Assembly (NCBI RefSeq): GCF_001238275.1
Contig: NZ_LGTB01000017.1
Coordinates: 97,592 to 161,591 of the forward strand
Reading direction: 5' to 3'
Origin: Bradyrhizobium viridifuturi
GTDB taxonomy: Bacteria; Pseudomonadota; Alphaproteobacteria; Rhizobiales; Xanthobacteraceae
DNA length: 64,000 bases
Position 1 is the stretch's first letter. Each line of letters starts with the position of its first letter. Positions 44,301-52,123 of the stretch are shown in pieces. The translations under genes and the position numbers were made by a program. Under the pieces are notes generated by a model. It did no database searches and was not told the DNA's origin. It was given only the letters and a program-made list of their open reading frames with translations.

Positions 44301-44474
44301 ATGTATTTTGCCGATAAGAAAACGGTCACCTGCAAATGCGGTGAACCCCTCAGCGAGTTGATGCTCGTCGACGACCAGACGACCGGGATCAAGTTTCATG
44401 TTGGTCGTTGCCCGTCGTGCCGTGAAGTGACGGTTGTTCGATCCCAGGACACGCCATCGAGCGACGATGCCTGA
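44301..44474 (+). CDS. Small putative zinc-ribbon protein, 57 residues
   Basis: Four Cys in a C-x-C and C-x2-C arrangement (TCKCGEP and GRCPSCREV) could bind one zinc, a short rubredoxin- or ribbon-like knuckle. GGAGG lies ten bases before the ATG. No family recognised. It is preceded by a GC-rich hairpin (GGGGCGAGC with its complement) near 44235. Confidence 0.6.
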   Translation: MYFADKKTVTCKCGEPLSELMLVDDQTTGIKFHVGRCPSCREVTVVRSQDTPSSDDA

Positions 44475-44826
44475 AGCCAGATTCCTCTTGCCGGCGGCAG
44501 GACGGTGCTTCGCGACGGACTTCGAATGCGACGCCTGCGTGACAGGTCGGCTGACATATCGTTCGCCGGCATGGCGCGAAAGACGAAGCTCCAAAAGAGC
44601 AGGGCGCGACCGGCATCACCACGGTCGCGCCCTACGTCGCCGGTCAATGGGGCAGGGGGAATAACCGGCTCTTGCAATGACTCGCAAACCCCCGGACTCG
44701 TTCCGAGAGAATCGAAATTTTTTCGTACACGGTTAAGTGATGGCCGGGCGCGAGAACCGCACAGGTTTCGTTCGCGTTGTGTCCGTGATCGCCAACGGGA
44801 ATTTCCATGGGGCGAGGGACATCACC
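44475..44826. other. Intergenic stretch with a hairpin and a weak stress promoter
   Basis: About 350 bases. A 10-bp perfect stem lies at 44602-44632 (GGGCGCGACC with its complement), with a T run on the minus side only. AGAAC-N17-CGTT at 44753-44778 is one base off the sigma-EcfG consensus and points towards the next gene. Open frames here overlap each other without any sign of selection. Confidence 0.4.
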
Positions 44827-45219
44827 ATGTCAAAGATTCAAAAGGGAATTTTCGCTGCGTTGGCGGTCGGACTGACGCTTGGCGCGGTCCAGCTGGCATC
44901 CGGCCACGATCTGATCGGCGGCCAGCAGGTCACCACCGCACTGGCTCCGGAGAGCGCGGTCAATCGCGCCGCGAAGACCGACCGCGCCGCGGTTCCGATG
45001 AGCGGCCTGCCGAGCCGGACCGTGGCGCTGAAGGTCGACCGGCTGCCCGATACGTCGGTCCTGGTCCGCGTTCCCGTGGCGCGGGAAGAGGCCCGCAATC
45101 ACCCCGCAGCGCCCGCCCGCGCGCGGCCCGGCGACACCCGCAAGGTGGCCTGTGAACCGGTGGTCAGCGTCCTGACCGAAGTGGCCAAGCTGCTGCAGCC
45201 CGGCCGCTGCGTGACCTGA
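44827..45219 (+). CDS. Hypothetical exported protein, 130 residues
   Basis: MSKIQKGIFAALAVGLTLGA is a signal peptide or membrane anchor. The rest is polar, with a Cys near the end in ACEPVVSVLTEVAKLLQPGRCVT that could pair with the preceding Cys. The ATG used has GAGGGA upstream; the open frame extends 30 codons further but without an export signal in that part. No family recognised. Confidence 0.6.
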   Translation: MSKIQKGIFAALAVGLTLGAVQLASGHDLIGGQQVTTALAPESAVNRAAKTDRAAVPMSGLPSRTVALKVDRLPDTSVLVRVPVAREEARNHPAAPARARPGDTRKVACEPVVSVLTEVAKLLQPGRCVT

Positions 45220-45318
45220 GAACCAACTATCTCACCGTCATTCCCTGGTGTGCAATTGCACACCTGAGGGCGCGCCACGTGGTGCGAGCATCCATTGCAC
45301 CACGAGATGTGCGGCACG

Positions 45319-45350
45319 ATTCCGGGCTCTCGCTTCGCGAGCCCCGGAAT
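45319..45350. repeat. Palindromic intergenic repeat
   Basis: ATTCCGGGCTC and GAGCCCCGGAAT are near-perfect inverted arms around TCGCTTCGC, inside a longer repeat-like stretch from about 45225 to 45360. It separates two convergent genes. Confidence 0.6.
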
Positions 45351-45366
45351 GACGGCGATGAAGAGG

Positions 45367-45816
45367 TTACTCCTCCTCCGGCTCGCTGCTGTTGCTCGCA
45401 GCGCCGCGGCTGGCCATCAGGCCGAGCGCCAAGCCGCCGACCAGCAGGATCGGGACCAGCCGCTTGACGCCGACGGCGCGGACGATCTGCAGTCCGGTGG
45501 CGATCAAGGCCGGATCGGCGAACATGGTTGCGGCAGCCGATTTCGCGGCCTTGGCCGCCTTCTCTGCGCGCCGCTGCATCTCGCGCTTGTGCGCCATGTA
45601 CACGGCGACGACGATCAAGGTGACGACCAGGAACAGCGCGGCGCCGGCGAGGCACGCCTCCACCGGCCCGTAATGCTGCAGCACATAGACGAAGGCGGCC
45701 GCACACAGGAAGGCGAGGGTGATGAACAGCAGGATCGCGGCGGCCGCGGCCAGCGACGTCAGCCGCAGCGCGCTGCCGGTGGATTGCTTGACGTCATCGA
45801 TCAGCCGCTGAAGCAT
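45367..45816 (-). CDS. Holin-superfamily-like (Phage_holin_3_6 type) membrane protein
   Basis: 149 residues. Two membrane helices (LTSLAAAAAILLFITLAFLCAAAFVYVL and AALFLVVTLIVVAVYM) in the pattern of the Phage_holin_3_6 / actinobacterial holin-X family, followed by a basic Ala/Lys-rich segment and a third short hydrophobic stretch. Despite the family name there is no phage context; such genes commonly sit next to DUF883 genes, as here, and are linked to envelope stress. It lies 141 bases downstream of the DUF883 gene and probably shares its stress promoter. Confidence 0.7.
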   Translation of the reverse strand: MLQRLIDDVKQSTGSALRLTSLAAAAAILLFITLAFLCAAAFVYVLQHYGPVEACLAGAALFLVVTLIVVAVYMAHKREMQRRAEKAAKAAKSAAATMFADPALIATGLQIVRAVGVKRLVPILLVGGLALGLMASRGAASNSSEPEEE

Positions 45817-45957
45817 TGACCAGCCTTGTTTTCGACCTTGCCGTGAAAAGCGCATCGACAAACGAGGCGGCGGCGCGCCAGCGCTGCCATCTCGTCCAGA
45901 ACGGTGGTTTGCGCATGACCGCCATCGCAGGCTTCATCCGCCGGGGTTGAGCAGCGC

Positions 45958-46329
45958 CTAGCGCCGCCAGGTGACGCCGATCAAAAAGCCGAGGCCGAGC
46001 GCCAGGCCGACGGTCGCCAGCGGCCGTTGCGTGATCACCTCTTCCAGCGACTCCTCGATCGAGGATGCGGCCTCCTGCGCCGCGCCCATCATCGCGCTGC
46101 CGCGCTCCGACATGTCGTCGAGCGCATCTTCCGCGTTGGCGCGCGCATCCTTGTAGCGGCGGCGAGCCTGCTTGCCGGCGTTGTTGGCAAACGAGTTGAG
46201 CGCGTCGGTGATCTGTTCGGTGAGGGCTGCAATGTCATTCTTCACGGCGGTGACATCCTTTTCCAGGCGTTCGTAGGTCGCTTTGTCGGTCATGTTCTTG
46301 ATCCCAAATACGCTGTCCGTGTTCGACAT
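45958..46329 (-). CDS. DUF883 family protein (ElaB/YqjD-like), predicted GSR member
   Basis: 123 residues: a long amphipathic region (ATYERLEKDVTAVKNDIAAL, then ITDALNSFANNAGKQ) and a C-terminal membrane anchor (PLATVGLALGLGFLIGV) ending in WRR. This is the ElaB/YqjD arrangement of inner-membrane proteins, some of which bind ribosomes in stationary phase. GGGAG lies before the ATG, and an exact sigma-EcfG promoter lies 42 bases upstream. Confidence 0.85.
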   Translation of the reverse strand: MSNTDSVFGIKNMTDKATYERLEKDVTAVKNDIAALTEQITDALNSFANNAGKQARRRYKDARANAEDALDDMSERGSAMMGAAQEAASSIEESLEEVITQRPLATVGLALGLGFLIGVTWRR

Positions 46330-46370
46330 CGGAGCTCCCGCATCATTCGCGTGTCGCGTGTTGCATGAAA

Positions 46371-46395
46371 AACGCCTCGCATCTCGCAAGGTTCC
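46371..46395 (-). promoter_or_regulatory. Sigma-EcfG promoter of DUF883 and the holin-like gene
   Basis: On the minus strand GGAAC-N16-CGTT, an exact consensus match, 42 bases before the DUF883 start. Confidence 0.7.
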
Positions 46396-46472
46396 AGATG
46401 CGAAACTGTAGCTTTTTGTTCGACGCGTTTTATCCACGCGAACCGGTGTCCACTTCGCTTGAAAACGCTTTG

Positions 46473-47584
46473 CTACCCTTCGGGCAGCTGCGGCGAATTG
46501 ACCGGCATCAAATGTTCCTTCACGATCAATGCCACGATCAGCAGCGGCGACGACAGGAAGGCGCCCATCGGGCCCCACAACCAGGTCCAGAACGCGAGCG
46601 CGAGAAAGACCGCGAGCGCGTTCAGCGACAGCCTGCGGCCGACGATCGTCGGCGTCACGAAATGCCCTTCCACGAAGGTCACGACGGCAAAGCAGGCCGG
46701 CGCGATCAGCCCGGCGCCGATGGTCGGCGCAGAGATGATGCCGACCACGACCAGCGTCACAAACATCGCGACCGGGCCGATGATCGGAACGAAGTTCAGC
46801 GTCGCGGCGAGCGCACCGAGCCCGGCCGGATTGGGCATGTTCGTCGCGGCGCAGATCACACCGGTGACGATGCCGACGCCGACATTGATCATCGTCACCG
46901 TCAGCAGATAATTGCCGAGATGGATCTCGATCTCGTTGAGCATACGAAGCGTGCGCAGCCGCGCCGCACGTTCGCTGAAGGTCATGACCAGCGCGCGGCG
47001 CAGATCCTTCCAGCTCGCGATGAACAGGATCAGGGTGGCGACGAACAGCAGGAATTCGGCGAAAGTCGGCGACAGGAATTCCAGCGTCGGCTGCACCCAC
47101 TCGAATTTCGGCATCTGGAAGCTGGCGAGGGTGTCGGAGCCGCCGACCATGCTCTGCAGCTCCTGCCACAGTGCGAGCGGCCGGTCGAACACGTGCAGCT
47201 TCTGCCTCAGGATCGCGCCGAGCTCGGGCAGCCGCGAACTCCATTCCATGACAGGCGAGGCGATCAGCCCGACCATGAAGGCGACGGCGGCGCCGACCGC
47301 GATCACGATCAGCACGGCGCCGAGCGCGCGGGGAATCCGGTAGCGCTCGAGCTGGCCCGCCGCCGGCGACAGCATGGTCCCGACAATGAAAGCCATGGTG
47401 ATCGGCAGGAAGAAGGCGCGCGCCAGATAGAGCACCCCGACGATGACAATGATCAGCAGGGCGACCAGCGTGAAGGCGACGACCTCGGCGCGGCTGATCA
47501 GCGGCGCAGTTCAGCCTTGCTGTCGGGGAGGGGCGTGCCTTCGGGGGCGTTGCCAAGCAGACGTTCACCCGGAAAGGCGCGCAC
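46473..47584 (-). CDS. AI-2E family transporter, predicted GSR member, apparent frameshift
   Basis: An AI-2 exporter superfamily (TqsA/PerM-like) membrane protein: LYLARAFFLPITMAFIVGTMLSP, GLGALAATLNFVPIIGPV and GPMGAFLSSPLLIVALI. Upstream of the usable GTG at 47435 the same frame continues as ISRAEVVAFTLVALLIIVIVG until a stop. One missing base near 47503 would join it to a start at 47584 (GTG, with GGGAGG upstream), giving about 370 residues, the normal family length. An exact sigma-EcfG promoter lies 53 bases before that start. The transported compound is unknown. Confidence 0.7.
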
Positions 47585-47636
47585 CAGTTTCCTCCCGCAC
47601 GAGGACAAATGAATTTCGTGTCAAATTGCGCGTGAC

Positions 47637-47661
47637 AACGGCGCGTCGCGGCAAAGGTTCC
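47637..47661 (-). promoter_or_regulatory. Sigma-EcfG promoter of the AI-2E transporter
   Basis: On the minus strand GGAAC-N16-CGTT, an exact consensus match, 53 bases before the proposed GTG start. Confidence 0.7.
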
Positions 47662-47719
47662 ATCGCGGGTTCGTGAGACCTGGCGGGTTGACAATCGCGA
47701 CTTCGAGACGATTCGCTCC

Positions 47720-47745
47720 GGAACTCTCTGGCCGCCACGCGCGTT
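47720..47745 (+). promoter_or_regulatory. Sigma-EcfG promoter of the L,D-transpeptidase gene
   Basis: GGAAC-N17-CGTT, an exact consensus match, 49 bases before the ATG. It is divergent from the site at 47637. Confidence 0.7.
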
Positions 47746-47793
47746 GGCTTGGCATCGCATCACCACGATGCGCATCCCGTCCAGGGGCAGCAC

Positions 47794-48612
47794 ATGACAC
47801 ATCCGTCTCTCTCCAGCCGCCGGCTTGCGTCGCGCGTTGCGCGCACCCATGCCCGCACTCTCGCCTTCGCCAGCGTCCTGTTTGTGACGCCATTCATTGT
47901 CACCACTTCGGCAAACGCGCAGGCGCTCGGCTATGCGTCGACGCAGCCGGGCGCATTCCCGTCCGACGAGGCGATGACCGATCCCTCGACCGAGGCCACC
48001 GAGGACGGCGCGCTGCCGGAGCGGCTGCGCCGCACCACCGTCGCGCTCAACACGTCCGAGGCACCCGGCACCATCATCATCGATACGGGCAATACCGCGC
48101 TCTATTACGTGCTCGGCGGCGGGCGGGCGATCCGCTACGGCGTCGGCGTCGGCCGCGAGGGCTTCACCTGGGCCGGTACCCAGACCATCAGCCGCAAGGC
48201 GGAGTGGCCGGATTGGCATCCGCCGGCCGAGATGATCAAGCGCCAGCCCTATCTGCCGCGCTTCATGGCCGGCGGCCCGGGCAACCCGCTCGGTGCGCGC
48301 GCCATGTATCTCGGCTCCAGCGAGTACCGCATCCACGGCACCAACGATCCGTCGACGATCGGCAAGTTCGTCTCGTCGGGCTGCATCCGGCTGACCAATG
48401 AAGACGTCTCCGACCTGTTCAGCCGGGTCGATGTCGGCACCAAGGTCGTGGTGCTGCCGAAGAACGCGCCCCATCTCGCCGCGCGTGAGCTCGGTCCGAG
48501 CACGACGCAGATCTCGGTCCGGCCGGCGCCGCTGCAGCCGCGCCCCGCGGTGATGACGCTGCCTTCCGGCCGGCAGGCGATGAACATCCCGGCGGGTTCT
48601 TCGTTGTACTGA
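47794..48612 (+). CDS. L,D-transpeptidase (YkuD domain), predicted GSR member
   Basis: 272 residues. An N-terminal signal peptide (LAFASVLFVTPFIVTTSANA) precedes a YkuD domain with the catalytic motif HGTNDPSTIGKFVSSGCIR, including the active-site Cys. These periplasmic enzymes make 3-3 cross-links in peptidoglycan or attach proteins to it, and are often stress-linked. The ATG gives MTHPSLSSRRL and has AGGGG upstream. An exact sigma-EcfG promoter precedes it. Confidence 0.92.
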   Translation: MTHPSLSSRRLASRVARTHARTLAFASVLFVTPFIVTTSANAQALGYASTQPGAFPSDEAMTDPSTEATEDGALPERLRRTTVALNTSEAPGTIIIDTGNTALYYVLGGGRAIRYGVGVGREGFTWAGTQTISRKAEWPDWHPPAEMIKRQPYLPRFMAGGPGNPLGARAMYLGSSEYRIHGTNDPSTIGKFVSSGCIRLTNEDVSDLFSRVDVGTKVVVLPKNAPHLAARELGPSTTQISVRPAPLQPRPAVMTLPSGRQAMNIPAGSSLY

Positions 48613-48638
48613 GCATCGGCGTTGGACCGGGGATCGGT

Positions 48639-49268
48639 ATGATGAAGTTCAATTCCAGGCGGTGGGTGTACGGGACGGCGGCATTGCTCGGCCTGTCCCT
48701 TGCGCCCGCGGCGCAAGCCCAGGATTTCTTCTCGCAATTGTTCGGCGGCTTCATGCAGGGCCGTCCGCCGGTGATCCGGGTGCCGTTCGACGACGGTCCG
48801 GCGCCTGTGCCGCGGGCCGAGCGACGTGCGCGCTATGACGGCGGGCAGGCCTATTGCGTGCGCACCTGCGACGGCCGCTATTTCCCGCTGGCTGCGACCG
48901 GCAACCAGAGCAAGGCGGAGAGCTGCAACAGCTTCTGCCCGGCGAGCGCGACCGAAGTGGTCTATGGCGGCAACATCGACAACGCCGCGACGGAAGACGG
49001 CAAGCCGTACTCCGAGCTGCCGAACGCATTCCGCTATCGCGACGAGATCGTCTCCGGCTGCACCTGCAACGGCAAGGATCCCGTCGGGCTCGCTGCAGTG
49101 AAGATCGAGGACGATCCGACCTTGCGCAAGGGCGACATTGTCGCCGGCAAGGACGGGCTGATGTCGGTCAGCCGCCCCGACCGTCGCGGAGCCTCTCTCA
49201 ACTTCACGCCAGCGCCGGAGCGCATCCGCGCCAAATATGAGCGCACGCCGGTGCTGGCGCGCGAATAG
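48639..49268 (+). CDS. DUF2865 domain exported protein
   Basis: 209 residues with a signal peptide (YGTAALLGLSLAPAAQAQ). The DUF2865 core is Cys-rich: GGQAYCVRTCDGRYFPL, SCNSFCPASATEVVYGG and SGCTCNGKDPVGL, suggesting disulfide-stabilised periplasmic structure. The function of DUF2865 is unknown. It starts 26 bases after the L,D-transpeptidase, so the two probably form one stress-induced envelope operon. Confidence 0.82.
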   Translation: MMKFNSRRWVYGTAALLGLSLAPAAQAQDFFSQLFGGFMQGRPPVIRVPFDDGPAPVPRAERRARYDGGQAYCVRTCDGRYFPLAATGNQSKAESCNSFCPASATEVVYGGNIDNAATEDGKPYSELPNAFRYRDEIVSGCTCNGKDPVGLAAVKIEDDPTLRKGDIVAGKDGLMSVSRPDRRGASLNFTPAPERIRAKYERTPVLARE

Positions 49269-49309
49269 CGTCGCCCGGATGAGTCCAGCCAGATCCGGTT
49301 CCGGCGTCA

Positions 49310-49334
49310 GGAACCGGCCTCCCTCTCGCACGTT
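49310..49334 (+). promoter_or_regulatory. Sigma-EcfG promoter of the 51-residue membrane peptide
   Basis: GGAAC-N16-CGTT, an exact consensus match, 48 bases before the ATG. Confidence 0.7.
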
Positions 49335-49381
49335 AGTTCAATGCGAACAGCACATTCACCGATGCCATCAGGGGGCCCCGC

Positions 49382-49537
49382 ATGCTCGTCGGCGTACTCG
49401 TCACTTTCCTTGTCATTATTCTCGTTCTTTATCTGATCAACATGCTGCCGCTCGACGGCCGCGCCAAGCAGATCGCGCGCGTCGTCGTCATCATCATCGG
49501 CATCGTCTCGCTGCTGAAATATCTCGCGGTGTTCTAG
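49382..49537 (+). CDS. Thivi_2564-like small membrane protein, 51 residues, predicted GSR member
   Basis: Two membrane helices (VGVLVTFLVIILVLYLINML and ARVVVIIIGIVSLLKYL) separated by PLDGRAKQI. The pattern fits the small Thivi_2564 membrane family. GGGGG lies before the ATG, and an exact sigma-EcfG promoter lies upstream. Function unknown. Confidence 0.7.
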   Translation: MLVGVLVTFLVIILVLYLINMLPLDGRAKQIARVVVIIIGIVSLLKYLAVF

Positions 49538-49540
49538 CCT

Positions 49541-49626
49541 CGTCATTGCGAGGAGCGAAGCGACGAAGCAATCCATCCGTCCGCTATGCTGAAGCATGGA
49601 TTGCTTAGCTCCGCTCGCAATGACGG
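49541..49626. repeat. REP-like palindromic repeat
   Basis: CGTCATTGCGAG and CTCGCAATGACG are exact inverted arms, with nested AAGCAATCCA / TGGATTGCTT arms inside. A further repeat family, distinct from those at 15148, 20135 and 20958. Confidence 0.8.
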
Positions 49627-49650
49627 CGCGTCTAGATCTGACCTCAACAA

Positions 49651-49679
49651 AAAAGCCCCGGCTCATCGCCGGGGCTTTT
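49651..49679 (-). terminator. Rho-independent terminator of glcB
   Basis: A 12-bp perfect stem (AAAAGCCCCGGC with its complement) around TCATC, followed by a T run on the minus side. It lies 23 bases after the malate synthase gene. Confidence 0.85.
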
Positions 49680-49701
49680 ACTTGTCGTCGCGATCCCGAG
49701 A

Positions 49702-51864
49702 TCAGCCGGCGGCCTTGGCCTCGCGGCGACGCGCGGTGAGGATGTATTCGGTGTAGCCGTTCGGCTGGGTGCGGCCCTCGAAGATCAGGTCGCAGGCCGC
49801 CTTGAAGGCGACACCGTCGAACGACGGCGCCATCGGCTTGTAGAGGCTGTCGCCGGCGTTTTGCTTGTCGACCACGACGGCCATGCGCTTCAGCGATTCC
49901 ATCACCTGATCCCGGGTGATGACGCCCTGATGCAGCCAGTTGGCCAGATGCTGGCTCGAGATGCGCAGCGTGGCGCGGTCTTCCATCAGGCCGACATCGT
50001 GGATGTCGGGCACCTTGGAGCAGCCGACGCCCTGGTCGATCCAGCGCACGACGTAGCCGAGGATGCCCTGGCAGTTGTTGTCGATCTCCTGCTTCACATC
50101 GTCGGGCGCCCAGTTCGACTGCGACACCGGAATGGTGAGGATGTCGGAGAGCTTTGCGCGCGGTCCGCCCTTGGCGAGTTCCTGCTGGCGGGCGGTCACG
50201 TTGACCTGGTGATAGTGCAGCGCGTGCAGCGTCGCGGCGGTCGGCGACGGCACCCAGGCGGTGGTGGCGCCGGCCTGCGGATGGCCGATCTTCTGCGCCA
50301 GCATGTCGGCCATCTTGTCGGGCGCGGCCCACATGCCCTTGCCGATCTGGGCATGGCCGGGCAGGCCGTCGATCAGGCCGTTGTCGACGTTCCAGTCCTC
50401 ATAGGCCTTGATCCACGGCTGGGCCTTCATGTCGTTCTTGCGGATCATCGGACCCGCTTCCATCGAGGTGTGGATCTCGTCGCCGGTGCGGTCGAGGAAG
50501 CCGGTGTTGATGAACATGATGCGCTTGGAGGCGCGCTGGATGCAGGCCTTGAGGTTGACCGTGGTGCGGCGTTCCTCGTCCATGATGCCGACCTTCAGCG
50601 TGTTCTCCGGCAGCGAGAGCATCTTCTCGACCTCGGCGAACAGGTCGCAGGTCAGCGTCACCTCGTCGGGGCCGTGCATCTTCGGCTTGACGATGTAGGC
50701 CGAGCCGGTGCGGCTGTTCTTGACCTTCGAATTTCCCTTGAGGTCGTGGATCGCGAGCAGGCCGGCGACCGCGGCATCGAGCAGACCTTCGGGGATTTCC
50801 TCGCCCTTGGCGTCGAGCACCGCGTCGGTGAACATGTGGTGACCGACATTGCGCATCAGCAGCAGGCTGCGGCCGTGCAGCTTCAGCTCGCTGCCGTCGG
50901 GCTTCTTGTAGACGCGGTCGGCATTGAGCGAGCGGGTCAGCGTCTTGCCGCCCTTGTCGAAATCGGCCGACAGCGTGCCGTTCATCAGGCCGAGCGTGTT
51001 GCGATAGACCAGCACCTTGTCTTCGGCGTCGACGGCGGCGACCGAGTCTTCCATGTCGAGAATGGTGGAGACCGCCGATTCCAGGATCATGTCGGCGACG
51101 CCGGCCGGATCGTCCTTGCCGATGACGTTGCTGCGGTCGATCTTGACCTCGACATGCATGCCGTTGTTGACGAGCAGGATCGCGGTCGGCTGGGCGGCGT
51201 CGCCAAGATAGCCGGCGAACTGGGCGCCGTTCTTCAGCGCGGTCGAGTTGCCGCTCTTCAGCTTGACCGAGAGCTGGCCCGCGATCACGGCGTAGGACGT
51301 CACGTCGGTGTGGCTTCCGGTCGCGAGCGGCACGGCGGCGTCGAGGAACGCCTTGGCCTTCGCAATCACCTTGTCGCCCCGGGCCTTGTTGTAACCCTTG
51401 CCGCTCTCGCTCGGATCATGCGGGATCGCGTCGGTGCCGTAGAAGGCGTCGTACAGCGAACCCCAGCGCGCATTGGCGGCGTTCAGCGCATAGCGGGCGT
51501 TGGTGAGCGGCACCACGAGCTGCGGGCCGCAGATCTTGCCGATTTCCTCGTCGACATTCGCGGTCTCGACCTTGTGGGTCGCGGGCTCCGGCAGCAGATA
51601 GCCGATCTCCTTGAGGAACGCGGTGTAGGCGTTGATGTCGAACGCCTTGCCCTTGTGGGCGCGATGCCAGTCGTCGATCTTGGCCTGCAAGGTGTCGCGG
51701 ACCGCGAGCAGTTCGCGGTTCTTCGGGCCGAGCTTCTGGATGATGGCGGCGAGTCCTGCCCAGAACGCGTCCGGCGCGATCCCGGTTTTCGGTGTCGCCT
51801 CCTTGGCGATGAAATCGAACAGGACAGGGGCGATCTTCAATCCATGGGCATCGACACGAGTCAT
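49702..51864 (-). CDS. glcB: Malate synthase G
   Basis: 720 residues, close to the usual 723. Recognisable regions are MILESAVSTILDMEDSVAAVDAEDK (the catalytic Glu-Asp pair region), GTLSADFDKGGKTLTRSLN, GIMDEERRTTVNLKACI and FINTGFLDRTGDEIHTSMEAGP. It condenses glyoxylate with acetyl-CoA to malate in the glyoxylate shunt. The ATG gives MTRVDAHGLKIAPV; an earlier start five codons up is possible. It is monocistronic with a strong terminator. Confidence 0.96.
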   Translation of the reverse strand: MTRVDAHGLKIAPVLFDFIAKEATPKTGIAPDAFWAGLAAIIQKLGPKNRELLAVRDTLQAKIDDWHRAHKGKAFDINAYTAFLKEIGYLLPEPATHKVETANVDEEIGKICGPQLVVPLTNARYALNAANARWGSLYDAFYGTDAIPHDPSESGKGYNKARGDKVIAKAKAFLDAAVPLATGSHTDVTSYAVIAGQLSVKLKSGNSTALKNGAQFAGYLGDAAQPTAILLVNNGMHVEVKIDRSNVIGKDDPAGVADMILESAVSTILDMEDSVAAVDAEDKVLVYRNTLGLMNGTLSADFDKGGKTLTRSLNADRVYKKPDGSELKLHGRSLLLMRNVGHHMFTDAVLDAKGEEIPEGLLDAAVAGLLAIHDLKGNSKVKNSRTGSAYIVKPKMHGPDEVTLTCDLFAEVEKMLSLPENTLKVGIMDEERRTTVNLKACIQRASKRIMFINTGFLDRTGDEIHTSMEAGPMIRKNDMKAQPWIKAYEDWNVDNGLIDGLPGHAQIGKGMWAAPDKMADMLAQKIGHPQAGATTAWVPSPTAATLHALHYHQVNVTARQQELAKGGPRAKLSDILTIPVSQSNWAPDDVKQEIDNNCQGILGYVVRWIDQGVGCSKVPDIHDVGLMEDRATLRISSQHLANWLHQGVITRDQVMESLKRMAVVVDKQNAGDSLYKPMAPSFDGVAFKAACDLIFEGRTQPNGYTEYILTARRREAKAAG

Positions 51865-51932
51865 GATGGGCTTTCTCAACGAAATGGGGCGTTTAGGGGC
51901 TGTTTTCCCAAGAAATCAGCAAAAAACGCGCC

Positions 51933-51956
51933 AAAGGGCCGCGTTCACGGCCCTTT
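51933..51956. terminator. Terminator-like hairpin between glcB and cysNC
   Basis: A 9-bp stem (AAAGGGCCG with its complement) around CGTTCA. It lies about 170 bases beyond cysNC on the minus strand, and a T6 run follows after a further ten bases. The assignment is uncertain. Confidence 0.4.
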
Positions 51957-52006
51957 TAGCCCTAAAGCTACGGCTCTGAGAAGGCCCCCTGCCGCCACGC
52001 CCTCTG

Positions 52007-52112
52007 GTGTCATGCCCCGCTTGAAGCGGGGCATCCAGTACGCCGCGGCCCATCGGCTCAATAATTGCTGTCTCTGGAATGCTGGATCGCCCGGTCAAGC
52101 CGGACGATGACA
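52007..52112. repeat. Palindromic intergenic repeat
   Basis: TGTCATGCCCCGCTTGAAGC forms a local hairpin with GCGGGGCATCCAG, and the far end CTGGATCGCCC...GATGACA is the inverted copy of the outer arm. It lies just downstream of cysNC. Confidence 0.7.
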
Positions 52113-52123
52113 GGTGAGCAAGA

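Noticed and set aside
45367..45816. Holin-like gene as a sign of a prophage
   Set aside because: No other phage gene, attachment site or integrase is near; this family is common in stress operons next to DUF883.
45958..48474. An 838-residue minus-strand open frame
   Set aside because: It is an accidental fusion: only its last 123 residues (DUF883) are real, and the rest is an out-of-frame shadow of the AI-2E transporter and L,D-transpeptidase.
50000..52110. Plus-strand open frame of 749 residues opposite glcB
   Set aside because: Shadow of malate synthase G, with typical antisense composition of high-GC genes.
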